Positions 22,054 to 34,427 are shown, numbered from the stretch's first letter. The stretch: 64,000 nucleotides of DNA from Anisodus tanguticus (GCA_034509755.1 CM067545.1:39735062-39799061), one strand, 5' to 3'. Made by a program: numbers and translations. Notes: generated by a model not told the origin, from the sequence alone.

Positions 22054-24452
22054 TGTCACGACCCAAACCAGAGGACCGCGACGGGCACCCGGACCCTACC
22101 CGCCGGGCGCCACATTTACACTCCACCCTTAAACATATTTAACACGGACTGAGCCGTGATAGATTAAATAAAGTTTTAACCCAAAAGCCCCAATTTACAC
22201 ATTTATATACTAGGGCCGACAAGGCCATACACGACAACCAACCACAGGACACCTACCTACAAGCCTCTACAGAGAAGAACATACCATGACCAAATCGCGA
22301 CCCCGAAACAAATAGAGTGTTATGGACACCAGCTGAACCAGCAACCTACTAGTGTGAACCGCCACCCTCTCAATATGAACATGCGGGCATAAAACGCAGC
22401 GTCTCCCGACAAAAGGGACGTCAATACGACTGATGTACCGAGTATATCAAGCATAAGAAATAACATAGTAGAGACATACCATAATCTGAAATAAAAACAG
22501 TTGAACATCAGTGAATGCCTCAGAGGGCCCTAATACACATGCCTAAATGTTATACATAATGCAGTATACATATACATCAGCCTCTTCGAGCATCTCCCTT
22601 ACCATAACAGACTCTGTGGGGATCATACCATGTACTGGTAAATGAAAGTATGCATGATGCAAATGCAGTATATATATATCATATATATGTTAGTGTTGCG
22701 GATAGTGCAACCCGTCCCAATATATGTTAGTGTTGCGGATCGTGCAACCCGTCCCAATAAGCCATATAGGCATCACATCATCACATCATATTGGCCTCTT
22801 AGGGCTCTTTTGTGATAGTCTGTACCAGCTGCAGGTGGTGTGCGTATATAACGCCTTTCCCTTTTTCCAATTCCCATACATATATATATATATATATATA
22901 TATAATATTTACCATATAATAATGTGCATAGCACAAGTGGTCTAGGGTAATATATGAATGCAATGCAAATGAGAATGCATGAATGACAACAACACATCCT
23001 GGCCTAATATCCTTAAATCTTTGGCTAATACTTTGAATATCAATTTCTTTTCTGTATGCCTCAATAAGGACTTAGAAATATTTTTAAACAGGCTTTTAAA
23101 ACAAGAGTCAATAACATGATCGTTCTCAACTACTAAGAGTAGAGTAATTTATGTAGCAACATGATGGTTACGTTTCGCACATAGAATTATGCCAAAAGAA
23201 TGAAAGAGCCTCGCATACCTTGTTGTCAAAATTATCCAAGTTTCACGGGTCCTTGTAAGCTCTATGAACGATTGTCTATATCATACGGATGATTTAAATC
23301 ATAATCGACTCAAACTATTAGAAACAGATTCTTAGGGACATTTTAACGAATACCTTGAACGCGTAGAACCTATATTCCCCCTATATCGAAACCTATGTAA
23401 GTAGCAAAACACCCAACCCTATTAATCCTTCTTTTTACTACTACAATCCCTAAAACAGTACAACGATTTCGCATGCAATCCCAGTAACTTACAATTATGG
23501 CAGTCCCGACAACACCCAACCCAAGTTTAGCATTTTCGACAATCGTCCTAGAACTGGTGGTAAGAATCGAATTCTGAAATTGTATAAACTTTAAGAACAA
23601 GGGAGATTACCTCTGTAAACACATCGACGAGAAACGTTGGAAAAACCTTTTGCTCGAAACAACTTCCAACAAGCAGAAATCGCAGGAATAGGACCCCTAA
23701 AAATGACTCCCAGAACTCCTTCAAAATTCTGGGTCTCTCGCCTGACTTCGAAATGTGTAGGCTAGTCTAAGGACTTGATTTTGACGGAATCTAGGTTCAA
23801 AACGCCATAAATGTTCCCCTTGTTTGGTTGTATGAAAGCTCCCGGAAATCCCCAAATTAGACCCGAGAATTTCCAGAGAACCCACCAATCGAGACTCCCT
23901 CTTTCAGATAGAAGTGGGACAAACTCCCCTCCAGGGAATGATTTCTACAAAGCTTTGAGGAAGGTGAAGGTTGGTTATCAATGGAAAAATAAATAAATGT
24001 TTGGAGTTGCTGTGAACTCCCTAAGCTGCCACCGATGTTATAAGGCTTAGTTAGCGTAATGGTACGTTCTAGTACTACACGTAATGTCCCACTATAAATT
24101 GTCCCCTCTTTAATTAATTAATCTCACCATTAATTAATTATACACACAATTAAATCCCCGATCTCAATCCACTTAAATCCCGGCGACTTATAAAATCCTC
24201 TTATACCAATGTCATAATTTCTGTAATAAAATACCATTCTATAATCTCTTCGGGGATACACAATTATTATTATTAATAAACCCCGTCGTCACACTTATTA
24301 AATCCAAAATTATTTCGGGATCACGTCATCACGCCCTTTTACATACTAGTTTCCTTATTAGCATACATGAGGGCAACATAAGCTTCCCGGAGTCCGGTCT
24401 ACTCGTCTATACTTACGTGTTCAACCATTACCCTGAAGTATGGGGTGTTACA
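22054..24452 (-). mobile_element. Gypsy solo LTR nested in the Copia-2 LTR
   Basis: Left edge tgtcacgacccaaaccagag, right edge ggggtgttaca. The same ends, reversed, bound the LTR of Ty3-2 (61717-63582). The flanks ggtgt (22049-22053) and ggtat (24453-24457) are a 5-bp duplication with one change, and the intact Copia-2 LTR at 29260 reads aggtgtttacaat across this point. It contains a 37-bp direct repeat at 22688-22760. No internal region is present. Confidence 0.85.
22688..22761. repeat. 37-bp direct repeat in the gypsy LTR
   Basis: tgttagtgttgcggat followed by a variable base and gtgcaacccgtcccaata occurs at 22688 and 22725. The same repeat, inverted, is in the Ty3-2 LTR near 62825-62895, so it is a family feature. 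Confidence 0.7.
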
Positions 24453-24563
24453 GGTATTTACAATTGTGATCCTAATTGTATGAGAATATCTACTTTACAT
24501 AATTACACAAAAATAATAAATACAGAATATATGGAGAATATATATGTATTCTCTATCACACAC
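24453..24563 (-). repeat. Copia-2 3' LTR, right part
   Basis: gtatttacaattgtgatcc continues the LTR broken at 22053 and runs to ctctatcaca. A C-rich (minus-strand polypurine) stretch follows at about 24564-24580. Confidence 0.75.
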
Positions 24564-24589
24564 ACACACCCCACCCCCACCGTCAGTCA

Positions 24590-25423
24590 GAGTGGGAGGA
24601 GGTCGGATGCTCAGACTGGATCTGAAGTCAAGGAACAACTGTCGAGGAAGACCCTTAGTAAATATATCTACGTACTGATATGAAGAAGAACATTTAATAC
24701 CAGAACATGGCCCATGGCAACCTTCTCACGAACAAAGTGAATATCCATCTTAATATATTTGGTTCGCTGATATTGAACTTGATTATGAGACAAGTAGACA
24801 GCAGATACATTTTCACAGTAGACAATATATGCGTTACATAAGGGACAATGAAGCTCTAGAAGGAGGTTTTAGAGCAAACAAATTTCAGCAACAACGTTCG
24901 CAACGCCTCTATATTCTGCTTCTACACTCGAACGGAAAAGTGTGGCTTACCGTTTTGCAGACCACGAGATTAGGTTATCACCCAAAAATACACAATAGCC
25001 GGAAGTAGAGTGACGTGTGTAAGGATAGCAGCCCCAATCGATATCCGTATATGATAGCAGCATAGTCGGTGCAGATGGATAAAGATGTAATCCATAGTCA
25101 AGAGTACCCTTAACATATCGAATGATGCATTTAAGAGTGATAAAGTGAGGCTCCCTGGGAGCATACATGAACAAGTACACATGTTGAAAAACATAGGCAA
25201 TATCGGGCCTAGTGAAGGTAAGATACTGAAGTGCACCGACAAAACTCCTATAAAGAGAAGGATCAAGCACCGGATCCCCATCATTGGTGCTAAGCTTCAA
25301 CTTTGAGTCGACTGGAGTGGGCATGATCTTGCATTTTGCCATTTTAGTCTTGTAAACAATCTCTTTGGCATACTTATGCTGACACATTGCATTCTCGAAT
25401 TTGGTCACGGAAATCCCCAAGTT
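24590..25423 (-). pseudogene. Copia-2 RNase H region
   Basis: The minus-strand frame from 25423 includes HKYAKEIVYKTKMAKCKIMP, SLYRSFVGALQYLTFTRPDI and IIRYVKGTLDYGLHLYPSAP, then SYTDIDWGCYPYTRHSTSGY, the RNase H core with its D. It stops at 24947 near SWSAKR. Remaining RNase H sequence continues to about 24590 with stops. The start is interrupted by the solo LTR at 25424, which cuts LGISV. Confidence 0.8.
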
Positions 25424-27201
25424 TGTCACGACCTAAATCGGAGGGTCATGACGGGCACCGGGACCTTACTTGCCGAGTACCACTAATCATATAATTTACA
25501 TCTAACCATAATCAATCATGGCCACGAGGGCCGTCACCAAATATCATGTTGACACATGGGAACAATAAACTGGAAAGGTACTGTGTAAACTCTTGCAAAC
25601 GGAAGAAACCAACCTATGCATATATAGGTACCAAGGCCGAAAAATCCATACAAGACTACTATACACAGGACAACTGTCTACAAGCCTCTAAAGAGTACGT
25701 AACATCATAAGGTCGGGACAGGGTCCCGTCATACCCCAACGCATAACCAAATATTATACCACTACTAGACTGCAACTCTAGAATAAAATAGAGTGCTCCA
25801 ATACCAGCTGAACCAACATACTACTAGTGCTGACCGTCGCTCTGTCTACTTGAGCCTGTAGGCATGAAACGCAGCGTCCCCCGACAAAAGGGACGTCGGT
25901 ACGACTGATGTACCGAGTATGTCAGGCATGAAAATAGCATAATAGAGACCTAAAAATAACATGAGACAAGAAACAATCAACATGTACCGAATTCCTCTAA
26001 GGGTCATAATATGCATAAGTATCATGTCTGTGTAGAATGCCTCTGAGGGCCATAATATTTAATATGCCTAAATGTCATATGCACAATGCAGTCATGCACA
26101 TATGCATATATAACACCATCAAGCCTCTGTGGGCATCCCATCATATCGGCATCTTTGGTCATAATCATCATCGTGTATATCTGTACCAACTGCAGGTGGT
26201 GTGCGTATATAACGCCTTCTCTTTTTCCATTCCCCATACATATATATAATGCATACATATAGTAGAGTATATAACTCCTTTGAGGTGTATGTCCATGAAT
26301 ATAATGCATGAATGATATGATAATAAGACACTATAGGTTTGTCAGAGTGATGTTACTCCACCTCCGATTAACATTGTGAATACTAACATCTTTTCCATAT
26401 ACCTCAATAAGGACTTAGGAATATATTTAGACATGTTTTGACAATCGGAATGAATAATGTGAGAATTCTTAACTACTAAAAGTAGAATCATTTATGGGAC
26501 AATATTACGTTTATGTTTCGTGACATGGAACATGCCAAAAGAAAGAATGATTTGCCTTAACATATCTTACTTGATGAATCTATGAACCACCTTTTTCTCT
26601 TGAACTTTCCAGGAACAACGCTTGCTAATCTTAAAAGACAAAGGAAGTAAAACCTCTACGTTGTTGTTTTATTACATGCTTTGGCATAAGAGGATTTTTT
26701 TTACTCCCAAAATGGGATATCACTATTGTTGCTGCCTATGGGAAATGGAATATCACGTTCAGCAATTTGCTTTTTAAGAGAATGTATTATCTCACTCAAC
26801 TTGGACACATTTACGTATAAGAATTTACATAGTGACAAATCCAAAACGTGGAAGCATGCATGCATAGTGATTAATAGTCAGCATTGCTTCCACATGCAAT
26901 ATTCTTATCTTTCCAGGACAATAGTTTGCCTTTACTATATCTATAGTAATGAAATGGTCAATGAAGACCATGTGGGATGGCCCACCATTTATCTCATTTA
27001 ACAAAAAAAATATGCTCTAGTTCCCTTTTTCAATTGTCGTCGTCACACTTCTTAAGTTCTAAATTATTTCGAGGTTTTATCATTTTATATACTAAGCTCC
27101 TCATTTGCATACGTGAATATGACAAAAAATCCTCCAACACTCGAGTCTATTTACACACATCTAGCAATTCAAACCATGGCTTGAAAGTACGGGGTGTTAT
27201 A
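25424..27201 (-). mobile_element. Second gypsy solo LTR, nested in Copia-2 pol
   Basis: Left edge tgtcacgacctaaatcggag, right edge ggggtgttata (last ca changed to ta). Internal landmarks such as cgcagcgtcccccgacaaaagg and tgcaggtggtgtgcgtatat occur also in the first solo LTR and in Ty3-2. It separates RT from RNase H. A clear 5-bp duplication was not seen (aagtt against tagct). Confidence 0.8.
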
Positions 27202-27845
27202 TAGCTTAACTTACCCAAGTCTGTCATGACATATTCGAATTTGAGCAGGGTAATGATCTCGTTTTTAGCACATCAGAGGAGGCAGTCAGGATAATGTCAT
27301 CTACATAGAGCAAAAGGTATGCAATGTCATTACCTCGATGAAAAATAAAAAGTGAATTATCATTTTTGCAGCACACGAACCCGATCTGCATGATGTAAGT
27401 GGCAAAGTGCTCATATCAAGCCCTGGGGGCTTGTTTCAAGCCATAGAGTGACTTTCGAAACGACAGACATACTGATGAGCCGATGGATGCACAAAGCCAG
27501 GTGGTTGATGCATATAGATTGTTTCTTTTAAATTCCCATGTAAGAATGCATTTTCATATCAAGTTGATGAATCGGCCAGTTCATTCCCATAGCAATGCTC
27601 AAAATAATGTGAATGGTGGCTGGTTTAACCACTAGACTGAAGGTCTCACCACAATCAACTCCCTTTTGTTGCCCCGTGCCATTTGCCACAAGTCTCACCT
27701 TATGTCATTCAAGTTCACCACTATTCCAGAATTTGTGACGATATAGCCACATACAATGAATCACATTGACCCCCTTTAGTTTCGGGACAAGATCCCAAGT
27801 GTGCTATGTAGTGAGCGCATCAAATTCCTCACGCATGGCTATATT
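27202..27845 (-). pseudogene. Copia-2 reverse transcriptase remnant
   Basis: On the minus strand, partly readable pieces correspond to the block of conserved RT words seen intact in Copia-3 (HHLDVKNAFLH and MYMHQPPGFVH equivalents near 27490-27560, and YLLYVDDIILT near 27290-27320). Several frame changes break it. It is contiguous with the integrase-linker frame at 27846 and ends at the solo LTR. Confidence 0.7.
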
Positions 27846-29188
27846 TCAAATTGGGTCAAGCTTGGCTAATTTTGGGTTCTTAGGTATAGGTGAGATAGCT
27901 TGAGTGGATAGATTAAAGTGGACTTTCGGTTTGAAAATCCCGTGCTCGACATGGGTTTCCATGTGATGTGTAGGAATGAAGACTGTTTGGGTGACGGGAA
28001 CAGAGGGCAGTGGGGTTGTCGGGGGCAGTGAGGTTATCAAGGGCAGGTGGGTGGTTAACAAGGGTTGTGGGGTTGGAAATGGTGAATATTGCCAGGGAAG
28101 CAGTGGGGTAGTCAACGGTGAAATCAGGCAGTGAAGTAGTAAAGTCGTGATGGGAACAGTGGGTAAGGGGTGGTCGACGGGATCGAGGGTGTGGTCGACG
28201 GAATGTGGGACAGTGGCCATTGAGCCGGACTACAAGCTCCAGGGATTATGTTTCTAATCATAAGGGAGGTGTCCGAATCGTCAAGGAAGCCATAGTCAGT
28301 GACTCGAAATTTTGGGACGTTTGCTAAAGGGAGAATGTTCTCCTCAAACGTGACATGGCGAGAGACTAGGACTTTATTTGTGGACAAATCATAGCATAAG
28401 TACCCCCTATGATTCGACGGGAAATCCAAAAAAATGCAAGGAGTAGTCCTAGGTGCTAGCTTGTGAGGAGCCGTGAAGGCGAGATTAGGGTAGCATAGAC
28501 AACCAAAAATCTGAAGGTGACCATAGAAAGGGATCCGATGGAATAGGATTTCGGTAGGGGTTTTATTTTGAAGGATATGTATGGGTAATATATTAAGAAT
28601 ATATGCTACCATGTGTAATGCATAGACCCAAAAGGGATGGGGAAGAGAAGCATGAAAGAGCATGGTACGGTCATATTGTTAATGATTCGAAGGATTCTTT
28701 CGGCTTTACCATTTTGAGGTGAGGTATGAGGGCACGAGAATCGAAACACCATGTCATTGTCCGCATAAAATTTATGAAAAGGGGGAATTGTCAAACTCAC
28801 GACCATTGTCACATTGAAATGATTTTATGTCCTTCTCAAACTATGTTTTAACATATGTTCGAAATTTAAGAAAAATGGAGTAAACTTGAGACTTATATTT
28901 GAGCGGATAGACCCAAAGAAAATGAGAGAAATCATCTAATAATATCAAATAATACTTATGACACAATTTGCTAGTAATGGGAGATGTTCATAAATACGCA
29001 TGAATGATGTCAAATGGAGAAAAAGTAACACTCAAAGATGACTTAAAAGAAAGTCTAACATGCTTTCCTAAATGACAAGAATAGCAATTTTGGGTAAATT
29101 TCCCTTTATTATATTGAATCAATTTTTGATTTCTAAGAAAGTTAAAAACTGGTGCTCCCAAGTGCCCAAGTCTACTGTGCCAAGTAGA
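27846..29188 (-). pseudogene. Copia-2 integrase and linker, directly after the primer site
   Basis: From 29188 the minus strand reads WHSRLGHLGAPVFNFLRNQK, the zinc-binding start of integrase, only about 20 bases from the primer site. The core includes FRFSCPHTSPQNGKAERILR near 28700, keeping the catalytic E, then FWVYALHMVAYILNILP and FGCLCYPNLAF. The linker ends with PKLAKLDPI at 27846. Gag and protease are therefore absent, deleted between the primer site and the integrase start. Confidence 0.8.
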
Positions 29189-29200
29189 CTTCTGATACCA
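29189..29200 (-). other. Primer binding site of Copia-2 (tRNA-Met)
   Basis: The minus-strand sequence tggtatcagaag is the initiator tRNA-Met primer site used by this copia clade. Confidence 0.85.
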
Positions 29201-29345
29201 TGTAGAATTGTGTAATTCTCCTTGTCTGGAGTCTTCTCGTTAATTCAATATATATAGGTGTTTACAATTGTAATTCTAATTGTATGAGAATATCTACTTA
29301 TATAATTACAAAATAATAATTACAGAATATATAAAGAATATACCG
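29201..29345 (-). repeat. Copia-2 5' LTR
   Basis: tgtagaattgtgtaattctc at 29201 and following bases match 21991-22053 joined to 24453-24550. The outer end diverges from the left copy, so some terminal bases are probably lost. Confidence 0.75.
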
Positions 29346-29903
29346 TAAGTAATAAGTGAAGTTACGAAAGTAACCAATTTTGCTGTCACTTTCTCCTTGA
29401 TTCATCATTCTAACTCTTTCTAATTTTCTTTACCCACAGTATCTGATTCTGTAGACAAAGCTTACACATCTTCTATTCCTCTTCTTGAATTCCGAACTGA
29501 TACAATGTGCTAAGAGGTGCAACAAAAAATAACAATCGTATTAGGCAAACATAAAGATATTTCCTTGAAATCCTTCCGGTGCCCTTCAATTTGTTGAAAG
29601 CAACTATACCATGACTTTTTTTTTTTATCAAGAATCTTGCCGGAATATTGAACTATAGATTCTGCAAGTCTAGTATGGAAATGTGATACAACAATTTCCA
29701 AGACTCATGTAGTATAAGACATGATGATATATATTTTCTTAATCTACTCAACTCTATCTCGATTAAGTAGGAACACAATATATATAAATAAAATAATATA
29801 CTATTCATAACCTAAGAAGCATACAGTAAAACAACAATCTGAAGATGCTTTTCCTTTATAAGCAAAAGTCACTGCAAATTCTTCTTGCTTTATATACTGA
29901 TAC
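29346..29903. other. Spacer, no gene recognised
   Basis: A 63-codon minus-strand frame (29510-29701, MEIVVSHFHTRLAESIVQYS) has no recognisable family. AT-rich otherwise. Confidence 0.4.
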
Positions 29904-30240
29904 GTTAGCAATATAAAGGAAGGAAAAAAGAATAAGAAAACTCAACCTGTTGTTTATCAAAATACCAAGTAGGGAATCCCCAAATCTTCTCAATTAATGG
30001 AGAAAAATTGATTCATCTCACGCACTTGAAAAAGATATAACAACGTTAGTATAGCATATCAATAAGTACATAAAGGACATATAGTGGGAAAAAATCTCAA
30101 ATTGCTAGGTTTTCATATATTCCCTTGTGCAGATATCTCTTGTAGGGTAAGTGCTGCCGGTAAAAATATTTTTCTCAAATATCATCTTCCAAAAATGTGG
30201 TTAATATACAACAAATATAACTTTATCCTAGGCTGAACTT
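29904..30240. repeat. Left copy of a duplicated flank plus 82 bp of Copia-4 type LTR
   Basis: gttagcaatataaagg to gtgctgcc (29904-30158) is repeated at 34601-34862. It is followed by the first 82 bp of the Copia-4 LTR (30159-30240) and then by the end of Copia-3. The sequence just before the LTR is ctgcc, equal to the bases after the far Copia-4 LTR at 38232-38236. Confidence 0.8.
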
Positions 30241-30398
30241 AGAATTGTATTAATCCCCCTTGGGGAGCCTTTCTCATTAATACAAAATATATATAGGGTG
30301 TACAATGTGGAATCTTCATATAATATGGATCCTATATCTACCATAACTACACAAGACTAAATATGGTTAAACTAATACAATGTACACGTGCTAATACA
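30238..30398 (-). repeat. Copia-3 3' LTR
   Basis: Matches 34440-34600, with 161 bp in each. It ends gctaataca at 30398, followed by ccccctcag, the reverse of the polypurine tract. Confidence 0.8.
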
Positions 30399-31176
30399 CC
30401 CCCTCAGTCGGAGCGGGAGGAGGCCGGACGCTAAGACTGGATCTGAAGTCGAGAAAGAGTTGTCTAGGAAGGCTCTTTGTGAATTTATCCGCATACTGAT
30501 ATGAAGAAGGCACATGCAACACCTTGACATGACCGAGAGCAACCTTCTCACGAACAAAGTGGATGTCCAACTCAATGTGCTTGGTTCGCTGATGCTGAAC
30601 CGGATTATGAGATAGATATATGGCGGATATGTTATCACAATAAACCAATGACACCTTACATGGACACTGAAGCTCCAAACTAAGGTTTCGGAGCCAACAG
30701 ATCTCAGTAACAACATTAGCAACGCCTCTGTATTCTGCTTCTGCACTCGAACGGGATAATGTGGCTTGTCTCTTGGCAGACCAAGAAATAAGATTATCCA
30801 CTAAGAACACACAGTAGCGTGAGGTAGAGCGTCGCGTGTCTGGATAACCTGCCCAATCAGCATCTGTATAGGACAACAACTTGGTCGGTGCTGAAGGGTA
30901 TAGATGCAAACCATAATCAACTGTGCCCTTAACATATCAGATGATACGTTTAAGTGCAGTAAAATGAGGCTCTATGGAGGCATGCATAAATAAGCATACC
31001 TGCTGAACAGTATAAGCAATATCAGGCCTGGTGAAAGTGAGGTACTGTACTGCACCTGCAAGACTCCTGTAGAGAGTGGGATCTGACACTGGATCACCAT
31101 CCAAAGCATTGAGCTTTGATTTAGAAACAACTGGAGCAACATGATCTTGCAATTTTCTATTCACTGAAATCCCCAA
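30391..31176 (-). pseudogene. Copia-3 RNase H region
   Basis: The frame from 31176 has LYRSLAGAVQYLTFTRPDIA and HFTALKRII; a stop separates it from the next frame at 30909. There SYTDADWAGYPDTRRSTSRY carries the RNase H D residues, followed by LSRSSAEAEYRGVANVVTEI and QHQRTKHIELDIHFVREKV. It ends SLSVRPPPAPTEGVY at 30391. The motifs are well kept compared with the rest of the element. Confidence 0.85.
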
Positions 31177-31186
31177 AAATACTCAA

Positions 31187-31941
31187 CTACTCCAAATCAG
31201 TCATAGCAAATTCAGTTTTGAGCAATGTAATAATCTCATTTTTTAAAACGTCAGAGGAGGCAGTGAGAACAATATCATCCATATACAACAATAAATAAGC
31301 AATGTTATTGCCTCGGTGAAAAATAAATAGAGAAGTGTCACACTTGTTGCATACGAACCAAATCCGCATAATGTACTGTGCAAAGCGATCATACCACGCT
31401 CGAAGGGCCTGTTTCAAACCATAAAGTGACTTACGAAGACGACATACATACTGAGGGGTTGCAAGATGTACAAAACCAGGCGGCTGATGCATATAAATAA
31501 TTTTTTTCAGATCACTATGTAAAAATGCATTTTTGACATCAAGATGATGAATTGGCCACTTCTTACCCAAAGCAATGCTCAGAACTGTACGAATGATAAC
31601 CGGTTTAACAACCAGACTAAATGTCTCACCACAATCAATACCCTCTTGATGTTTAGTTCCATTAGCAACAAGTCTCGCCTTGTACCTCTCTAGATTACCA
31701 TTGTCTATGTATTTGTGATGAAAAAGCCATATGCATCGGATCACATTCACCCCTCCGGTCGAGGAACCAAGTCCCAAGTGTGTTGTTTTGTTAAAGCATT
31801 AAATTTCTCATACATGACCGAATTCCAATTAGGGTCTAGTTTGGCTAATTTTGGATTTTTGAGAATTGGGGAAATGGTTTGGGTGGACAGGTTAAACTGG
31901 ACTTTGGGTTTGAAAATCCTGTGTTGGGCACGGGTTTCCAT
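31187..31941 (-). pseudogene. Copia-3 reverse transcriptase remnant
   Basis: From 31941 a linker frame ends with WDLVPRPEG. The RT frame from 31777 runs YKARLVANGTKHQEGIDCGE, then WPIHHLDVKNAFLHSDLK, KSLYGLKQALRAWYDRF and LLLYMDDIVLTASSDVL. The active site is YMDD in place of YVDD. A frame break at about 31747 separates linker and RT. This is the best preserved RT of the three minus-strand elements. Confidence 0.85.
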
Positions 31942-32640
31942 ACGTTGAGTGGGGAAGGGGTACTGTTGGTATTTGGGTATAGGGCTGGGTTCTGGTTACT
32001 ATTTGATGGGACTAGATTTGTTGGGTTTAACATCTAGTAAGGTGGTGGTGGCGATCGGGTTAGGTCGACGCCATTTGGGTTGTAGACGGTGGGGCACAAC
32101 ATCAGTGGTGGGTGGGGCTGGGAGGTTGGTTTAGTGGTGTGAGTATGTCGGTCTAGGTACCAGGTTAGGTTTGACTTGGGGTTTCGGTGATAGGTGGGGT
32201 CGGGGTGTTAGAACAGCGGTGTAGTGGCGACACGATAGACATTGGGTGATTGGATCGGTGGGAGTTCAGAGTGTATGCCAGATGTGTTGTTGAGATGATG
32301 TGGTTGTTTCCGGTGGTAGAGAGTTGAAGTGGCATTGAACGTGACCCGTCGAAGTCACTGCCAGAGGTGGTAGGTGATGATAACACAAAGGGCGATAGTT
32401 GAATTCACCGGTGAGTGGAGGTTGCGATGGACGACCGACTGATGGAGATGGAAAGGGGCAGTGGACTGTGACGGAGATAAGGAATGGGATTTCAGTGGTG
32501 ACAGTTACTGGCGGCAGTTATAGTGATTGGGCAGTGGCAGTAGGCCGTGACTAAACTGTAGCATCACGACGGAGTAAGTTGCTGACAATGGGGGACATTT
32601 TGGACTCCTCTAGAAAATTGTAATCTGCATTTTGGAATTG
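31942..32640 (-). other. Copia-3 integrase-RT linker, low complexity
   Basis: Stretch of G-rich words on + (gtggtgggtggggctggg, ggtggcattgaacgtg) with broken frames rich in S, T, P and N on the minus strand. In this clade the segment between integrase and RT is variable in length and sequence. Confidence 0.5.
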
Positions 32641-33631
32641 TTGGATGTTTGCAAACAGAAAGATTGCTTCATTAAATGTGACATAACGAGACACGATAAT
32701 TTTACGGGAAGACAATTCATAGAACATCTATCCCCTATTATTAGGTGGAAAACCTAAGAAGACACATAGGGTTGTGCGGGGTGGCAGTTTATGAGGGGTT
32801 GTGGAAGCTATATTCGGATAACAGAGGCAGCCAAAAATTTATATATGATCATACGAAGGGATTCAACGAAATAATATTTCAGTGGGTGTCCAATTTTGTA
32901 GGGTGTAGGTAGGCAAAATATTAATAATATATTCGGTCATTTTGACAGCATAAACCCAAAAGGATGGTGGGAGAGAGGCATTGAAGAGTATAGTACGAAC
33001 CATGTTATTTATGATGCGAATGATTCGTTCGGCTTTGCCATTTTGGGAGAAAGTGTGGGGACACGAGAATCGGAAACCATGCCATTGGTAGAGAAAAAAT
33101 TATGAAACGCGGAATTATTGAACTCACGACCGTTATCACATTGAAGCAATTTTATGTCTTTTTCAAATTGTGTTTTGACATAGACACGGAATGCAAGAAA
33201 CTTGGCAAACACTCCAGACTTGAATTTAAGCGGATAAACCCAGACAAAGCGAGAAAAGTCATCTAATAAGACGAGATAAATTTATGACCCAGTGAACTAG
33301 TAATTGGAGATGTCCATAAATTTGCATGAACAATGTTAAAGGGAGAATACGTAACACTTGAAAAATACTGAAACGGAAGACGAACATGTTTGCCTAATGG
33401 ACAAGAAAGATACTGGTGGGAAGATTTTCTATTATGACACCGAATTAAATTATTTTTTCTAAGAAATTTAAAAACAGGAGCTCCTGGGTGTCCAAGTCTA
33501 TTGTGCCAGGTTGACGGAGAGATTCTTGCTAGAGCAATTGGGGGAGAGACCTGGCCAGTTAGAGAAGTGGGATGAGTGACACTAGCAGCAGGCGTGGATA
33601 GAAAAGGATATATGTCCCCTTCACCCTTCAC
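32641..33631 (-). pseudogene. Copia-3 integrase
   Basis: The frame from 33631 holds STWHNRLGHPGAPVFKFLRK and CHNRKSSHQYLSCPLGKHVR (zinc-binding H and C residues), then FNIVHANLWTSPITSSLGHK. At 33212 LLQCDNGREFNNSAFHNF keeps a catalytic D; the E-region, read across a frame change near 33040, corresponds to NGKAERIIRI. Further segments to 32641 contain the GCLCYP-type C-terminal motif in broken frames. Confidence 0.8.
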
Positions 33632-34180
33632 TATTGCATCTTGTAAGGAGTTTCCCGATACATAGGTCCGTTATAGAAAATCCAAACGGGTCAAAGTTAA
33701 TTGAAACAGAGTTATCGGTGGCAAATTTCCTAATGGAGATTCGGTTTTTAATAATGCTAGGAGCATATAGGACGTTATTTAGGGATAAATGGGGATGCGG
33801 TGGTGGGTTAGTGTATGGCCAAACCCTTGAATTGGAATGTGATGACCATTGCCGACCATAATGGATTGTGGAGTATTTAAATTCCGTAGTTGAGAAAGAT
33901 TACCAGAATTATGGGTGAGGTGAGACGTGGCGTGCGTATCCATATACCACGCATTATCAGGCTACCAAGGAGTTAATGTGACGAAGGTCGGGCCCAAATT
34001 GGATTGGGAGAGGCCTAGAGCGGACTGTTGGGCTCTAGGAAATAGGACCGGGTTACTGTGGCCCATTGACTGACTTGGGGAGGACTGGTAGGCCGCTTGA
34101 GATTGAGCCCAAAATTAATTGCTAGCCATGAGGGCTTTCGGATGAGGGAAAAAAACGTGTTACAAGACTTTGTTCTTGGG
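33632..34180 (-). pseudogene. Copia-3 protease region
   Basis: Minus-strand reading gives WYMDTHATSHLTHNSGNLSQ near 33950-33890, the protease D-T-G/H-A loop with H in place of G. PPQVSQWA at about 34080 looks like the end of gag. Stops are present. Upstream, 34190-34427 is leader-like sequence, so most of gag has been lost. Confidence 0.65.
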
Positions 34181-34427
34181 AAGGAAAAATAAAACGCAGA
34201 GTACAAAACTTTAGCAAAACGTTTTGTGCTATTAATTGTTTCTTGGTTGCAGGAAGATATGAGAAAGTAGAAAGGAGGCTTGTTTGTGCTTTGCTTCTGA
34301 CTTAAAGGAAAGGCCTGTGAATGGGGACAACTTTGTTGTCTTTTCGAGAAGAGCAGGGGATAAGCAGAATTTTTGGTCCTCGGGGAAGATGAAATTGAGG
34401 GGAGGAAAAAACAAAATAGGATTTAGG

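Larger units (their letters stand above)
21991..29345 (-). mobile_element. Copia-2, short-LTR copia with two nested gypsy solo LTRs
   Basis: The element reads right to left. The 5' LTR is 29201-29345, with primer site cttctgatacca (reverse) at 29189-29200. The 3' LTR is split: 21991-22053 and 24453-24563. Without the two solo LTRs (22054-24452 and 25424-27201) it would be about 3.2 kb, because gag and protease are missing. The clade looks like Ale/Retrofit, with short LTRs and this pol type. ataag lies just left (21986-21990) and at 29352-29356, a possible but uncertain target duplication. Confidence 0.85.

Noticed and set aside
22861..22905. (at)n run in the solo LTR as a possible MITE edge
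   Set aside because: It is a simple repeat within LTR sequence shared by other copies and has no terminal repeats.
29346..29360. ataag as a certain target duplication of Copia-2
   Set aside because: The right LTR end has diverged, so the edge is uncertain; kept only as a possibility.
30090..30158. Minus strand cttcggcagcac with tgcacaagg, reminiscent of U6 snRNA
   Set aside because: Only two short words agree; the conserved central stretch of U6 and a plant U6 promoter are absent.
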